Assembly (NCBI GenBank): GCA_010405405.1
Contig: MU004237.1
Span: 1,685,345 to 1,749,344, forward strand
Source of the DNA: Microthyrium microscopicum
Lineage: Eukaryota > Ascomycota > Dothideomycetes > Microthyriales > Microthyriaceae
Length of the DNA: 64,000 nt
Direction of reading: 5' to 3'
Shown here piece by piece: positions 1 through 10,544 of this stretch; the stretch's first letter is position 1; each line of letters starts with the position of its first letter. The translations under genes were made by a program, and so were the position numbers. A model generated the notes under the pieces. That model made no database searches, had not been told where the DNA came from, and worked only from the letters and a program-made list of their open reading frames with translations.

Positions 1-3000
1 CGGACTTCCTGTATGTAGTTGCTACCCTCCTCTCTCAAGGTGAACATGCTGAGATACTTGTCTTTGTTGCTGAGTTTGGTCTCGGGATGATCTCCAGCAG
101 ATTGGGAAAGCTTGGAGTCAGACTTGGTGCGATGAGGCGCACCACCTGGCCGCATACCATTCTTAGTTGGAGATGGTGGCATACTCTGGGTTGGACGATC
201 GTGGGAAGCGAGTGACACACCAGCGGTCATTTCGGTCATATCAGCCACATCGGTATCTTCGTCATCATCAAAGAGAGCGTCGGCTTCATCGGTAGCCATA
301 GAGCCAGTGTCCAATTGGCGACGTTTGGCTTCTTGGGCCTCCTTCTCGCGCTGCTTGGCCGCCTCCTGTTCACGGTGAAGCTGAGCAGTAGCCTGGTTGT
401 TGTTGCCACGAGAGTTGGCCTTTGGCTGTTCGTCTTCTGGGACATAGGCTGAGGATGGCACACCCTTCTCCCAAAACAGTTCAAGGAGACGAGTGTGTTT
501 GTCAAACTCTGCTTTCTTGAGTGGCAGCTGGTCGCAGTGAACACGCTTTTCAAAGCCCCATTCAGGGATGAGAACATCAAAGGCTGATTCGTAGACGCAG
601 ACTACAATACCTTCGGCAATGAGGTCACCGCCAATCTCACGAGCCTTTTTGTCCATCATACGGCAGGCATCGATGTGAACGCTTTGCTCTTGAGCGAAAT
701 GTGCCGAATCCTTCTTCGTGGTACACATCTCCGCGGCCTTAGCCAAGCTATCAACGTCTTCAGCGAAATCGCTAGGGTTACCAGCAAGAACAGAATCAAG
801 CTGTCGGTGAACAAGAACGTCGGCGTAACGGCGAGTTGGGTGAGTGAAATGAGTGTACACCGGCAAGTTCAAAGCATAATGAGCATGCTTGTCTTCGGAT
901 GATCGTCCTGCAACATAATAGCGGCCTCGTTGCATAGTCTTGATGAGGAGGGTCTCAACACCCTTTCGGGTATCATCGTCCTCGATCTTGAAGATGCTGT
1001 TTTGCAGACTGCCACTGCTCTCAGTGTCAATGTCGAGACCAATTCCGTTCATGCGTTCATGGAAAGTCTGGAGACGACGCATGTTTGGTGCATCTTGGCG
1101 ACGAAGGAAAGCCTTTTCAGGCATGGCTTCATGAAGCTTATTGGCAACAAAGTAGTTAGCCTTGCAGCATATTTCTTCAATGAGCTCATGAGCTGGCGAG
1201 GAGTTGAAGATGTTGTTCTCCGGTGGTACGTTTTCGTCATCGAGCTGATAGACGAGGCGTAGGGCTGGGATTTCAACCTCTGAACGATCACCATAGCGAG
1301 CTTGTCGCCATCTACGAATGATACTGTTGAGTTTCTTGACATCTTCGGCTTGGCTGTTGTTGAGACCAGATCCACGTCCAGAGAGAACACTGTCGACGTC
1401 TTCGTATGAAAGTAAGCCGGTGCTTTTGATGATACCCTTTCCGATCCAGGTCTCGTCATCAAGAACACGTCCAGTGGAGAGATCAACCTTGAAAACAATA
1501 CTGACAGTGTAGCGGTCCTCACCAGGCTTCAAGCAGAGAATATCGGTAGATAGACGAGGTGGAAGGAGATTAACCGTTCGGTTCGTCAAATATACTGCAG
1601 TGCCACGCTTGCGAGCCTCGCGATCAACCAAAGAGTTGGCCTTGACAAAGTGAGCAACATCTGCAACATGGATAGCGATTTCAGCATGTCCATCATCAAG
1701 AATCTTGAAATGAACTGCATTGTCCAGTTCCTTGATGCCATGGGGGTTGACAGTAAGAACAGGGTCATTGCGGAAATCACGGCGCTCTTGGGTAGCGGCC
1801 TCTCCATCAGCTTCAACGGACCATTGGTCATGTCCAACGTTGTTTGAGACAGCCTCCGCAAATTCATCAGGACCGAAGTTGTTGTCGCGCAAAAGAGCAT
1901 CGGTTTCCACCTTAAGGTCGCCCATGTCTCCAAGAGATTCAACGAGTGTGCCAAATGGATGCAACGAAGTAATGGGCCATCGCTTTATGCAAGCCACAAA
2001 TATTTTATTGGCATAATCTTGGTGACGTTCAACAAAGTCTCGTGGAGCTTGTTCAGTTGGAATGGCAATGAGGGGAACACGCTTGTCGGTAGGCTTGAAC
2101 CACACAATCTTTGGGCGCTCTTGTTGGCGTTCTGGCTGTCGGTGATGGGAGCCTTCACGAGCAGCACGTTCGGCTTCTTGTTTCTCCTTGGTTGCCTGGC
2201 TGGATGGACGGAGAAGACCCAAAGTACCAGAAAACATCTGACCGGCGACTCGCTCAATGACAGCAACAACATGGCCAGCATAGAGAGGCTTTTGCTCATC
2301 GTTGATTTCCTCTTCCTCCATCAAAAGAAGACTCTGACCTTCGACTTCGACGTCATCATTCTTCTTCTGGGTAGGTCGTTGTCGTAGACTGCCACGGCGA
2401 CGAAGACCGCCCTCAGAAGCAGACTCTGGTTGAGTTGTGGCGTCATTGACAGCAATGGTGCTGGCGCGACCATCGTTGCCGTCCTTGCGCTTTTTCTTCT
2501 CTTCCTTCTCACGCTTCTGGCCCCAAACTTCATCGACATCGAGAAGTTCAATAGCAACGAGATCGCCTTCGAGAGCACGATTGCGATCTTTGCTTCCGCA
2601 AATGAAGATGTCAGCATCCAGGTCATTGGTGGTGACATATGCGTCGCTACGGTTCTTTTTGTTGACACGAAGGATACCTTGTACCAGCTGGCCATCACCC
2701 AAGAGAGCTGGGAGAGTTGCTTGTGGAAGGTAAGGAGTGAATAGAGTCTTGCGCTGCTGTTGGTTTCCACCCATGCTCATTTGAGGAGCATGTTGACTAC
2801 CAGCCATACCCATCTGACCACCCATTTGCATTTGAAGCTGGGCAAGCTGAAGTTGGTTTAGAGCCTGAGTGCCAAACATCTGAGGCATCAAGAACTGTCC
2901 TTGTGGTAATTGGACAAGTTGAGGCTGTCCAGGATACTGGAAGTTGCCGATCGAGCCCATGGACTGATTGACTGAGCCACGAGAACGATGGCCAGGCTGG

Positions 3001-3998
3001 AAAGGTGGTGCATTGGCAGTAAAGTTTCCCATAGTACCATGCTGGGGTTGTTCCTGATTGTTCTGGTTGTTTTGGGGCTGGCGCCAGTTGCCATCAAAGT
3101 TTCGTGAGCCTGAGCGACCATGTCCATGAGAGCCACGACGAGCAAAGTCGTTTTGGTTGGAATTCGAGTCATTTGCAGGAAATTGAAAACCGCCACGTCC
3201 ATTGCCACTGCCCCTACTACCAACAGCCATACTCTGGCTACGGCCGTGAGAGGTACCGCGACCTCTAGGCGCATAACTACCTTGCTGCTGCTGTTGGGGT
3301 TGCTGCGGTTGTACTGACGAGTTGGTTGGTGAACTAGAAGAGCCTTGGCTGTTAGTTTCACCTCCAGGGCCTGGGAATTGGAAGTTGGCGTTCTTGCGCT
3401 TTTGTTCCGCAGCTTCTGCAGCCTTTTTTGCTTCTGGTAGAGCGAGCGAGTGTCGGCGGGCATGGCCACCGCCAGGTGGATTGGCATTTCCACGTCCACC
3501 TCGAGGGTTGGCATTTTCACGTCCTTGATAAGAATAATAAGTGTTAAGTTCTGTTTTTTCGGGATAGGTATACAAACCTTGAGGAGCTGGTGGTGGACCC
3601 ATTGAGCCCATGCCAGCAGCCGATTGATTACGGCGATGTGCTGAAGGTTGTGTAGGAGCATTCATTGGTACAGCAAGGTGCTGTTGAGGCATTCCCTGAG
3701 GCATTTGGAAGTTCTGATGCATCTGACCTTGCATGGGAAAGCCTTGCATTTGTTGCTGAGGCTGAAGTAATCCCATATTGACATACTGTTGATGAGGCAT
3801 ATGCTGTTGGGGTTGAAGGAAATCTGAAGTTTGGGACATTTGGAGATGTTCGACTAGGAAAAAGTCAGTATTCAGTGAGAATTGACAGGGGAACAACATA
3901 CTCATGAGAGGTGTAAGTTCCGACGGGCTACGGCGATGAGCAATGTGCAGTCTACGACCATTGAGGCCCGTAGGGCCAGGTTGAGCATTTGGATCCAT
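1..3998 (-). CDS. SSD1: Translational repressor SSD1, RNB-fold protein (3' end outside window)
   Basis: RNA-binding protein of the RNase II/R fold that represses translation of cell-wall mRNAs; in yeast it acts with Cbk1 kinase in the cytoplasm. The start ATG at 3998 opens the family's N-terminal signature (GRRLHIAHRRSPSELTPLM). Introns at 3854-3901 (48 nt) and 3524-3577 (54 nt) restore one frame, which stays open to position 3; about 1298 residues are visible and the C-terminus is missing. Order: Gln/Met-rich and RGG/Asn-rich disordered region (about 35-330), cold-shock/OB segments beginning at TLFTPYLPQATLPALLGDGQ, then the RNB domain from about residue 700. The RNB active site is degenerate: TVNPHGIKELDNAV replaces the usual T-I-D-P and R-D-x-D-D-A acidic cluster, as expected of non-catalytic Ssd1. 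Basic/Ser patches such as HARRHSLALPE look like NDR-kinase sites (inference). Identity very secure. Confidence 0.95.
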   Translation of the reverse strand, partial: MDPNAQPGPTGLNGRRLHIAHRRSPSELTPLMSMLFPCQFSLNTDFFLVEHLQMSQTSDFLQPQQHMPHQQYVNMGLLQPQQQMQGFPMQGQMHQNFQMPQGMPQQHLAVPMNAPTQPSAHRRNQSAAGMGSMGPPPAPQGLYTYPEKTELNTYYSYQGRENANPRGGRGNANPPGGGHARRHSLALPEAKKAAEAAEQKRKNANFQFPGPGGETNSQGSSSSPTNSSVQPQQPQQQQQGSYAPRGRGTSHGRSQSMAVGSRGSGNGRGGFQFPANDSNSNQNDFARRGSHGHGRSGSRNFDGNWRQPQNNQNNQEQPQHGTMGNFTANAPPFQPGHRSRGSVNQSMGSIGNFQYPGQPQLVQLPQGQFLMPQMFGTQALNQLQLAQLQMQMGGQMGMAGSQHAPQMSMGGNQQQRKTLFTPYLPQATLPALLGDGQLVQGILRVNKKNRSDAYVTTNDLDADIFICGSKDRNRALEGDLVAIELLDVDEVWGQKREKEEKKKRKDGNDGRASTIAVNDATTQPESASEGGLRRRGSLRQRPTQKKNDDVEVEGQSLLLMEEEEINDEQKPLYAGHVVAVIERVAGQMFSGTLGLLRPSSQATKEKQEAERAAREGSHHRQPERQQERPKIVWFKPTDKRVPLIAIPTEQAPRDFVERHQDYANKIFVACIKRWPITSLHPFGTLVESLGDMGDLKVETDALLRDNNFGPDEFAEAVSNNVGHDQWSVEADGEAATQERRDFRNDPVLTVNPHGIKELDNAVHFKILDDGHAEIAIHVADVAHFVKANSLVDREARKRGTAVYLTNRTVNLLPPRLSTDILCLKPGEDRYTVSIVFKVDLSTGRVLDDETWIGKGIIKSTGLLSYEDVDSVLSGRGSGLNNSQAEDVKKLNSIIRRWRQARYGDRSEVEIPALRLVYQLDDENVPPENNIFNSSPAHELIEEICCKANYFVANKLHEAMPEKAFLRRQDAPNMRRLQTFHERMNGIGLDIDTESSGSLQNSIFKIEDDDTRKGVETLLIKTMQRGRYYVAGRSSEDKHAHYALNLPVYTHFTHPTRRYADVLVHRQLDSVLAGNPSDFAEDVDSLAKAAEMCTTKKDSAHFAQEQSVHIDACRMMDKKAREIGGDLIAEGIVVCVYESAFDVLIPEWGFEKRVHCDQLPLKKAEFDKHTRLLELFWEKGVPSSAYVPEDEQPKANSRGNNNQATAQLHREQEAAKQREKEAQEAKRRQLDTGSMATDEADALFDDDEDTDVADMTEMTAGVSLASHDRPTQSMPPSPTKNGMRPGGAPHRTKSDSKLSQSAGDHPETKLSNKDKYLSMFTLREEGSNYIQEV

Positions 3999-3999
3999 T

Positions 4000-6900
4000 G
4001 TGAAAGAGCTTGCAAAGCCCGTGTATGAAAGCAAAAAGTATGTGGTCTAAGTTGTCGAAAGACGTTGGATATGGGCGATGGTAGATGAAATTTGTTACTG
4101 TTGACTACGAAGCTGTCAGCACGGGCTCACGATCGATGCGGTCATGATGGGAGCAGGGATCAACGTTGACAGATGGTGCGGATGGTCAAGTCAATGCCAA
4201 GGAGACGAGTCTGGGTCTTTGAAGCTTACCGGACAATATGGTATGCTGTGGATTTTGGATGAAGGATTTGGTGAGACTCGAGTATGAGCAGAGATGGGTG
4301 AAACTGGTGGAGCTGGAGGGACAGTTGTTTGCAGTAGACGGTAGAGATGGTAAAAAGGAATCACTTGGGTAACCTGAGTGAAGGAGCGGATGACAATGTC
4401 CGGGGAGGAGACGACCACCGACCGATGAGTACTCTGTTGGAAGGACGAGCAGTAATCCGATTGTGTAAACTGTGAAGCTGGACAAGTGGGACCAAGGAGG
4501 GAGAAGTTGATGATGCAAGCTATGGAGTGCGAGCTGAGAGCTTTGAGTGCCGTGGCAGGCGACAGTGTTCACAGGTAGTAGGCAGTAGGGAGTGATGCAG
4601 GCAGCGCAAGTGAAGGAGAGAAAGATGAGAGCTCTAATGACTGAGTGAGGGTGGTTATGAAGATGGCATAGGAGGAGGCGACGATGAGGGAATAAGGATG
4701 GATAGATTGAGAGAGTGAGGAGAGATGGAAGCTGGAGGAGGAGTGAGTGAGTGAGTGCAGTGCGGAGAGACAGAAGGTGCAAGGCTCAAAGGTGGGAGAG
4801 GTGTTTTAGTGCTAAGTGCCATGGCAGGCTAAGCCCACAAGCCTCTGATGATGTGGGTGGATCTTTTACCCACTCCTTCATCTTCTACATTTATTTACGA
4901 TGTACATCTACTTCGAGCCAAATACTTCGTTAATTATTCTACTGATCCTCTACCAATGCAAGGAAAATCTCTTGCATCTGCTGCATTGACGCATCAATCA
5001 GTGCAAGAGTGCGTAACTAATTGTGGATCTCGCCCAGGTGTTTTACTCGTTTGGGATGCTGACAGCAGATTGACAAAAAACCGCATACTCCCATCAAGTG
5101 CAATACTTACATACTGTTCTCTTCCTTCTTTTCTGATCTTTAGGCGCATAGATAAAGTACCGCTTCATTGGATGCAAATGGAAAATAGCTGTTTTCTCTT
5201 CATTCGATGCGATGGTGGCCGTGGCCATACATGATACTGAAGTAGTCGACGTTTACTTTTGTAAGTCGCCTTGTGAGACATCTTCGCCCCTCGATTAGCT
5301 ATGGAAATCGTCTGTCGCATTCAATACCAGGAAGCACCTCCTTTACTCATCCGTATCGAGCACTATTTCGTCCTAGACTCAAGACAACACCCGGTCACTT
5401 TTGACGATATAAAAATAGCTTGCCCTGTCCCATACTCAATCCATACATCAATCTTCACCAGGATACATCACTAACAGACATATATTGCGTCGGATTGATG
5501 TCACTGTTAAAGCAATGAGTTCGCTGCTCAGAATTTCATGATCTGGATGTTACGAAGCTTTTTTCGTGGCCGTGAAAGAGATGGTGGCAATTCATTGTCT
5601 TGACAAGCTGCGTACCGTTTTTACCCTTTCAGTTGGGACATGCTAGCGCGCTTTTTTTTGCTGGTGGCGCTCTGAGCTTAGGCAGTGACTCGCTATCGCT
5701 TACGGACAAACCTCGCCTAAAAACCCGCGCTAGCATGTCCCAACTGAAAGGGTAAAAACGGTATTGTAAAGCTGACTTGATTCGCACAACCTGAAAAAGG
5801 AAAAGTGTTCAGCTGCGTCCTGCAGGAGGCAGCATAAACTTCCAGATTTCTACCATCCTCCTGCGTTTTTGTTCTCGAAAAGAATAGTCATTGGTCTGTT
5901 ATGCGCTCAATTCATGCTATACGATAATCGATGCGCAGATATCGAACCCGCAATCCGACTGCATACTCCGATGCGATGCTACTCTACTCTGGTACTGATG
6001 TTGCCCATGGATCATACAATTCCCTAGCACAAACGTACCGAGCATCGTTCTTCCAAGAAACAAAGATACAAACAACGCATTCTCAATGTACTTTTGCCCT
6101 AATGAAAAGCTTTCCATCAATGGTTTTAACCTCATCTCGAGATCAGGCTCAGAGCCCTCGAAAAGCTCGAGTTTTCGACTGTAAACAAACACATGGGTAT
6201 CTACAACAACCGTTATAGCTCAATATCAACCTCATCTTTTCTTTAATTAGCATCTCTCCCCACAACAGGAATACTTGGCGACACTAGCAGTATACCTAAT
6301 CATCCTTGTATTTTCGTTCTTGAACCTTCTCCAGGGCCGAAAATGTTCAAGGGCATCCATGTTTCCAGGTTGGTCAATATCAAGACGCCTCGAGGTGACT
6401 CTGATTATTTCAGCAATGGCTTCATGATACACCAAGCTTCCGCTTCTTTCAAAGACGCCTTTGAATATCAGTCCAGATCCTTACTAACCTTATGTACACA
6501 GCTCTATAGATCATATATCGTATTGTAAGATTTGCGCGCCCTCAAGTTTTGGTGCATATACTATACACCTAATTATTAGTAAGTTGGTCATGTTGCGTAA
6601 CTCGCGTCGAGGTCATACATTCACGATCTAGCAAGAAGTCCTCTAATGCTGGCCCATCCCAAGCAATTAACCCCATTACAATAACATTATTTAAAGTGCG
6701 GCAAATAGCTGTGAAAGGGAAGTGTTCATGAACCTACGGTAAGACGTCAGATCCTAGAAATTGATGGCACCTTCGAAACGCCACCCATTTGATTTCCTGA
6801 GCGCGCGACGCGTCTCCATTGACATCGTCCTTCTCCCAGACCCTCTCCAACTTTGTCCCTCATCTAGACCCAATTGTTCGCGAAGGCCAAACTACAAAGC

Positions 6901-7040
6901 CTAATGCCAAATCACCCCCCTTTCATTCTAGCACATATTGTTTGACCAACCCTCTCCAATTCCCTCCTTCAAGCACAACAAGCGTCGTGCGTTCGCTAGG
7001 TATCCAGTTACTTCTCTTTCTCGGAGCCTCGCTCTTCAGC
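4000..7040. other. Intergenic region: SSD1 leader and promoter, plus a hairpin element
   Basis: No convincing gene. Between about 4180 and 4790 the SSD1 sense (minus) strand is pyrimidine-rich with simple GAGT/GTGA repeats on the plus strand, typical of a long fungal 5' leader or promoter. Small frames here (for example 4186-4782 minus) are low-complexity Leu/Ser/His translations without family features. The 5615-5761 hairpin element is listed separately. From 5770 to 7040 only short overlapping frames on both strands are seen. Confidence 0.6.
5615..5761. mobile_element. Hairpin element, copy A (147 bp, TA-flanked)
   Basis: Flanked by TA (5613-5614 and 5762-5763). Each end reads CCG, then a 19-bp segment (5618-5636, exact inverted match at 5740-5758), then GACATGCTAGCG (5637-5648, inverted at 5728-5739). 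The arms match perfectly, so a single strand would fold into a long hairpin. The core carries GGCGCT and a CGCTATCGCTTA-like stretch shared with copy B at 30056-30201. TA flanks fit a Tc1/mariner-type MITE, but superfamily membership is inferred only. No coding capacity. Confidence 0.85.
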
Positions 7041-8107
7041 ATGACCATGGCTCAGAGCAGAATAAATACCACTGAAGACCAAATACAAATGTAAGCCTTG
7101 TGATGTAGTGGTCATATAGACACCTTCCACTAATCACCCGGACTAGTGCAACGACAATTAGAGATAAAAAACGAAAACGACAAGAGGCCGAAGCGTTAGC
7201 ACGGAAACGTCGCAATATTTGTTCTGCCCGTTGGGCCACCGGTGGCCGTTGTGAAGTTTCAAGCTCTTATTCGTAAGTTTCCCAGATTCTCTCCGTACTA
7301 TCACCGCGAAGGCTAATGCTTTCTTTTTCTTATAACAGATTTCGAGGCCCATCAATCCAAATCATAGTTGGCGAAGGCCACGATACATATACACCACATA
7401 CCTTCACCGTTCTCCAGGATGTTCTGACTGCAGACTCATTGTTTTTCCGGAACATGTTGCAAAGCAAATTCAAGGAAGGCTCAGAAGGCGTTGTGAGACT
7501 GCCTGACCAGGACCCTGATGTATTCGAAGTATACCTGAAATACCTCTATCAGCAAAAGATTTTCACTGCAAACGATCTATCCCCTCAAAATCACGAAGGA
7601 ACCTATGATAGGCCTACAGCGAGGGACAAGCTACAGAGGGACGCCAGGGCTGCCGCGGAAGCGGTGATCTTGGTACAGGCGATTAGCCTCGCAGACTATT
7701 TGCAAAGTGATCACTTTCATAATGCGTCGATTGATGCGTTGATCGAGAGTTGCCAAGTATATGGTTGGACGCAATTCACTACCACAGAAGCGGTTGCGCT
7801 AGTAGTAGAAGTTGGTGTACCCTCACTTCTGAAGTTGACTAGAGATATTCTTATCTTCGAAGCCGATTATATAGACCCCGAAGAGGAAGTATCGCCGGAG
7901 GTCTCAAAGTTCTACTATAACGCTCTAGCTGAAGCCGTCAAGTGGCTAAAGAGGGGTGGACAGCCTTCTAAACGTCCATGGGACGGTGACAGATGCCAGT
8001 ATCATCGTCATCCCGAGAATAAAAATGGCGATGACTCTGTTCAAGTTGAGGAAGCAGAGAACATAGATCCCTCCCCATGGACCTCAAGTCATCCACCAGA
8101 CTGGTAA
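7041..8107 (+). CDS. BTB/POZ domain protein
   Basis: Probable adaptor of the BTB/POZ class; fungal members without kelch or zinc-finger domains have no assigned substrate. Three exons: 7041-7090, 7147-7272, 7339-8107, with GTAAGC and GTAAGT donors; frames join exactly. The N-terminal 60 residues are basic (DKKRKRQEAEALARKRR), resembling a nuclear signal. The BTB core follows: IQIIVGEG, F-TVLQDVLTADSLFFRNML, then DQDPDVFEVYLKYLYQQKIF. The rest is helical and acidic and ends in a Pro-rich tail. An in-frame ATG exists upstream at 6819; I prefer 7041 or 7047 because the upstream part looks like leader sequence. Family assignment is firm, function unknown. Confidence 0.85.
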
Positions 8108-8534
8108 GATAACAAGGATATACATGGAATGAGATTTTATTCTTGTCTGGACCTGACTTTCAGAAGTCGAGGAGCTCAAAAGTTGCAACTTTTTGTAGCA
8201 TTCGAAAGATTCTTAAAGCACCTTCCGTAAATAATTGATCCATACTCTTAACAACAGGTAGCTTGAATACTCGATAATGAATGAGTTGCTGGATGTTAGT
8301 AAATGCTTTTCTCCCCAAGCTCATTATTAGAAGACTTCAAGGCAACCAAGGCAATTACCGAGAAGAAGTAAGCGGCAACAAAACACCATGACTATCACCA
8401 TCCAACCCCAGGCTTATCCCCCTCTCCCATTGGTCCAGCTCCACCACCACTCCCCCATGCCATCAAATGCAATCTCCAGCGTAAGCACAACTCCGACAAT
8501 GCTTTAACTCTCTTTTCACCACCTTTCTCTGGTG
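8108..8534. other. Intergenic, upstream of KSR1
   Basis: Contains the 3' flank of the BTB gene and a CT/CCA-rich promoter for the reductase just before 8535. No gene or repeat seen. Confidence 0.5.
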
Positions 8535-9715
8535 ATGAAGCTCTCCATGCCCTCCTATTCCATTCTCCTTTCTTCTCTCTTCCTCGCCCTCCCGCTCATC
8601 ATTTACACAATGGGCCTCTTCACCCGCAAATCCCAATTCGTTGTCGATGGCCGTGTAAGTTCCCTGTTACCGTACAGCTTACAAAACTGACTTCAGCAGA
8701 CGGTCCTGATCACCGGCGCCTCACAAGGTCTCGGCCGCGCTCTCGCAAAGCTTCTCGCGCAAAAAGGCGCAAATGTCATCGTCGTAGCGCGCAGCGAAGA
8801 CAAGCTCAAAGCCGTCGTCGCTGAATGCAGAGTAGCCTTTCCTATTCCTCTCCTTGTTCTATACTGATACAACTGCGATAGGCCGCAGCAATTCACTCCT
8901 CCCAACGCTTCACCCACTTCGCCATCGACCTAACTTCCCCCGCCGCGAATACCCAGCTCCTCGCCGACGCAACACAATGGAACGACAACGTCCCTCCCCC
9001 AATCATCTGGGCCAACGCTGGCTCCGCCTACCCACATCTCCTCGCCGACACGCCCGTCGATACATTAAGATCACAAATGGACATTGATTACTGGGCAGCT
9101 GCATACCTCGCGAAAGAGAGTATTGCCGCCTGGATATCTACCAGCACCAACGACACCAAAGAAAGCAAGGGAAAAGATGGACTACCAAATCACTTGATAA
9201 TGACATCGAGCGTGATTGCTTTCGCCCCACTCGCCGGCTACGGTCCCTACGCACCCGCCAAAGCTGCCCTTCGCGCCCTCGCGGATACACTACGCTCCGA
9301 ATTACATCTCTACAATGGGGCTCGTTTACATAAGTCTTCTCCAAGCACGCATCCAGAGCTACGCAACCATGTCGTTTTCCCATCCGGGATAACAACCGAA
9401 GGTTTCGACGCTGAGAACCTCGTCAAACATCCCGTCACGAAGATTCTTGAAGAAGATGACAAGCCCCAAACACCCGAGGAAGTTGCCATAGCGGCCGTGA
9501 GAGGCTTGGAGAGGGGTGAGTATATGATCACGACGAACGCTTTAGGGTATCTGATGAAGGTCTCGTCACTGGGAGGGAGTAAGCGGAATGGTTGGGCTGT
9601 GCTGGATACAGTTGGCAGCTGGGTGGGCAGTTTGGTGTGGTTATTTGTTGGACCGGATCTGGATAGCAAGGTTTTTAAATGGGGGAAAGCGAATGGTGTC
9701 AATGGGAGTAGCTGA
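8535..9715 (+). CDS. TSC10: 3-ketodihydrosphingosine reductase (Tsc10/Ksr1 type SDR)
   Basis: NADPH-dependent reductase that converts 3-ketosphinganine to dihydrosphingosine, the second step of sphingolipid synthesis, on the ER membrane. Exons 8535-8654, 8697-8831, 8882-9715, all phase 0, giving about 362 residues, close to the family length. An N-terminal hydrophobic segment (SILLSSLFLALPLIIYTMG) precedes the Rossmann motif TGASQGLG. Then come NAGS in strand 4 and the catalytic Ser and YxxxK in SSVIAFAPLAGYGPYAPAKA. A C-terminal hydrophobic helix (VGSWVGSLVWLFVGPDL) is typical of Tsc10 and separates it from other short-chain dehydrogenases. Internal codon use is strongly C-rich, as in highly expressed genes. 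Identification is firm, based on motif order and terminal membrane anchors. Confidence 0.9.
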
Positions 9716-10070
9716 AATAATGAAAAGTTTAGTATAGAGAGCGGTGATGTTGGTATTCAGATGTAATGTATGATAGAACAGAGCGCGTCTGGAGTACGGG
9801 GTTATTACTATTGAAAGCTGTAGACTGACTATGAGCAGAGATCTGGATCGAGATCATACATACATAATACAACCTCATATATTCAGCCATCTTCAATCTT
9901 TAACCAAAAATCCTCAAGATCATGTGTCAATCACGTATCATACATCACATATCGAAGGAGCGAAACAAATTGATGCCAGAACAATTTTAAATTCGAATGA
10001 AAAGCGGCCATTAAGCACGCACTAGATACTAGTAATTAAACTTTAAATAACTCTCCCAAAATTCCCCTCC
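9716..10070. other. Intergenic between convergent genes
   Basis: AT-rich 3' flanks of TSC10 and the GPI-protein gene; nothing else seen. Confidence 0.5.
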
Positions 10071-10544
10071 TTACAAAAGCGCAGCGAAAAGACCAGCAGC
10101 ACCAAGCACAACACCAGCCGCCGCCTTTCCAGTCGCCATAGCACCACTTCCAGCACTGCTTCCACTTCCACTCGCCCCACTTGCACCAGCACCAGTGCCG
10201 CTCGCCTTGGTAGTAGTGCTGCTTGGCGTAGGTGTAATATAGCTAGTGCTTGTGCCGTTGATCGCCAATGTATAGGTATTGTTTTGGTAAGTCAAGGTCG
10301 TGGTTCCATCGCCTAGAGCTGGGATGGAAGCGGCTGGTGGCAATGAGGTGACGGCGCCGGGCTGGGTGGTTACGGCACCGGGTTGGGAGGTGACGATGGT
10401 GGGCATGCCGGTGACGACACCGTTGGAGTTTGTCTGTGTGAGGTATTGGGTTGCTGGGTTGGAGACGGGGGCGACGCTGGTGGTCATTGTTGATTGGGCG
10501 GTGGCGAAGGCCGCGAGGGCGAGGGAGATGATTGTGGTGCGCAT
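10071..10544 (-). CDS. Small Ser/Thr-rich GPI-anchored cell-surface protein
   Basis: 157 residues, one exon. The start is the ATG at 10544 because it opens a clear signal peptide (MRTTIISLALAAFATAQS); the longer open frame upstream lies in the leader. The mature part has short repeats (TSQPGAVTTQPGAVTSLPP), one TLTYQNNTYTLAINGTSTSY segment with N-glycosylation sequons, then a Ser/Gly/Ala stretch and a hydrophobic tail (AAAGVVLGAAGLFAALL), the pattern of a GPI attachment signal. It probably sits in the plasma membrane or wall. No enzymatic domain seen; exact role unknown. Confidence 0.75.
   Translation of the reverse strand: MRTTIISLALAAFATAQSTMTTSVAPVSNPATQYLTQTNSNGVVTGMPTIVTSQPGAVTTQPGAVTSLPPAASIPALGDGTTTLTYQNNTYTLAINGTSTSYITPTPSSTTTKASGTGAGASGASGSGSSAGSGAMATGKAAAGVVLGAAGLFAALL

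Noticed and set aside
4186-4782. 198-codon minus-strand frame upstream of SSD1
   Set aside because: Low-complexity pyrimidine-rich leader; translation is Leu/Ser/His/Pro only.
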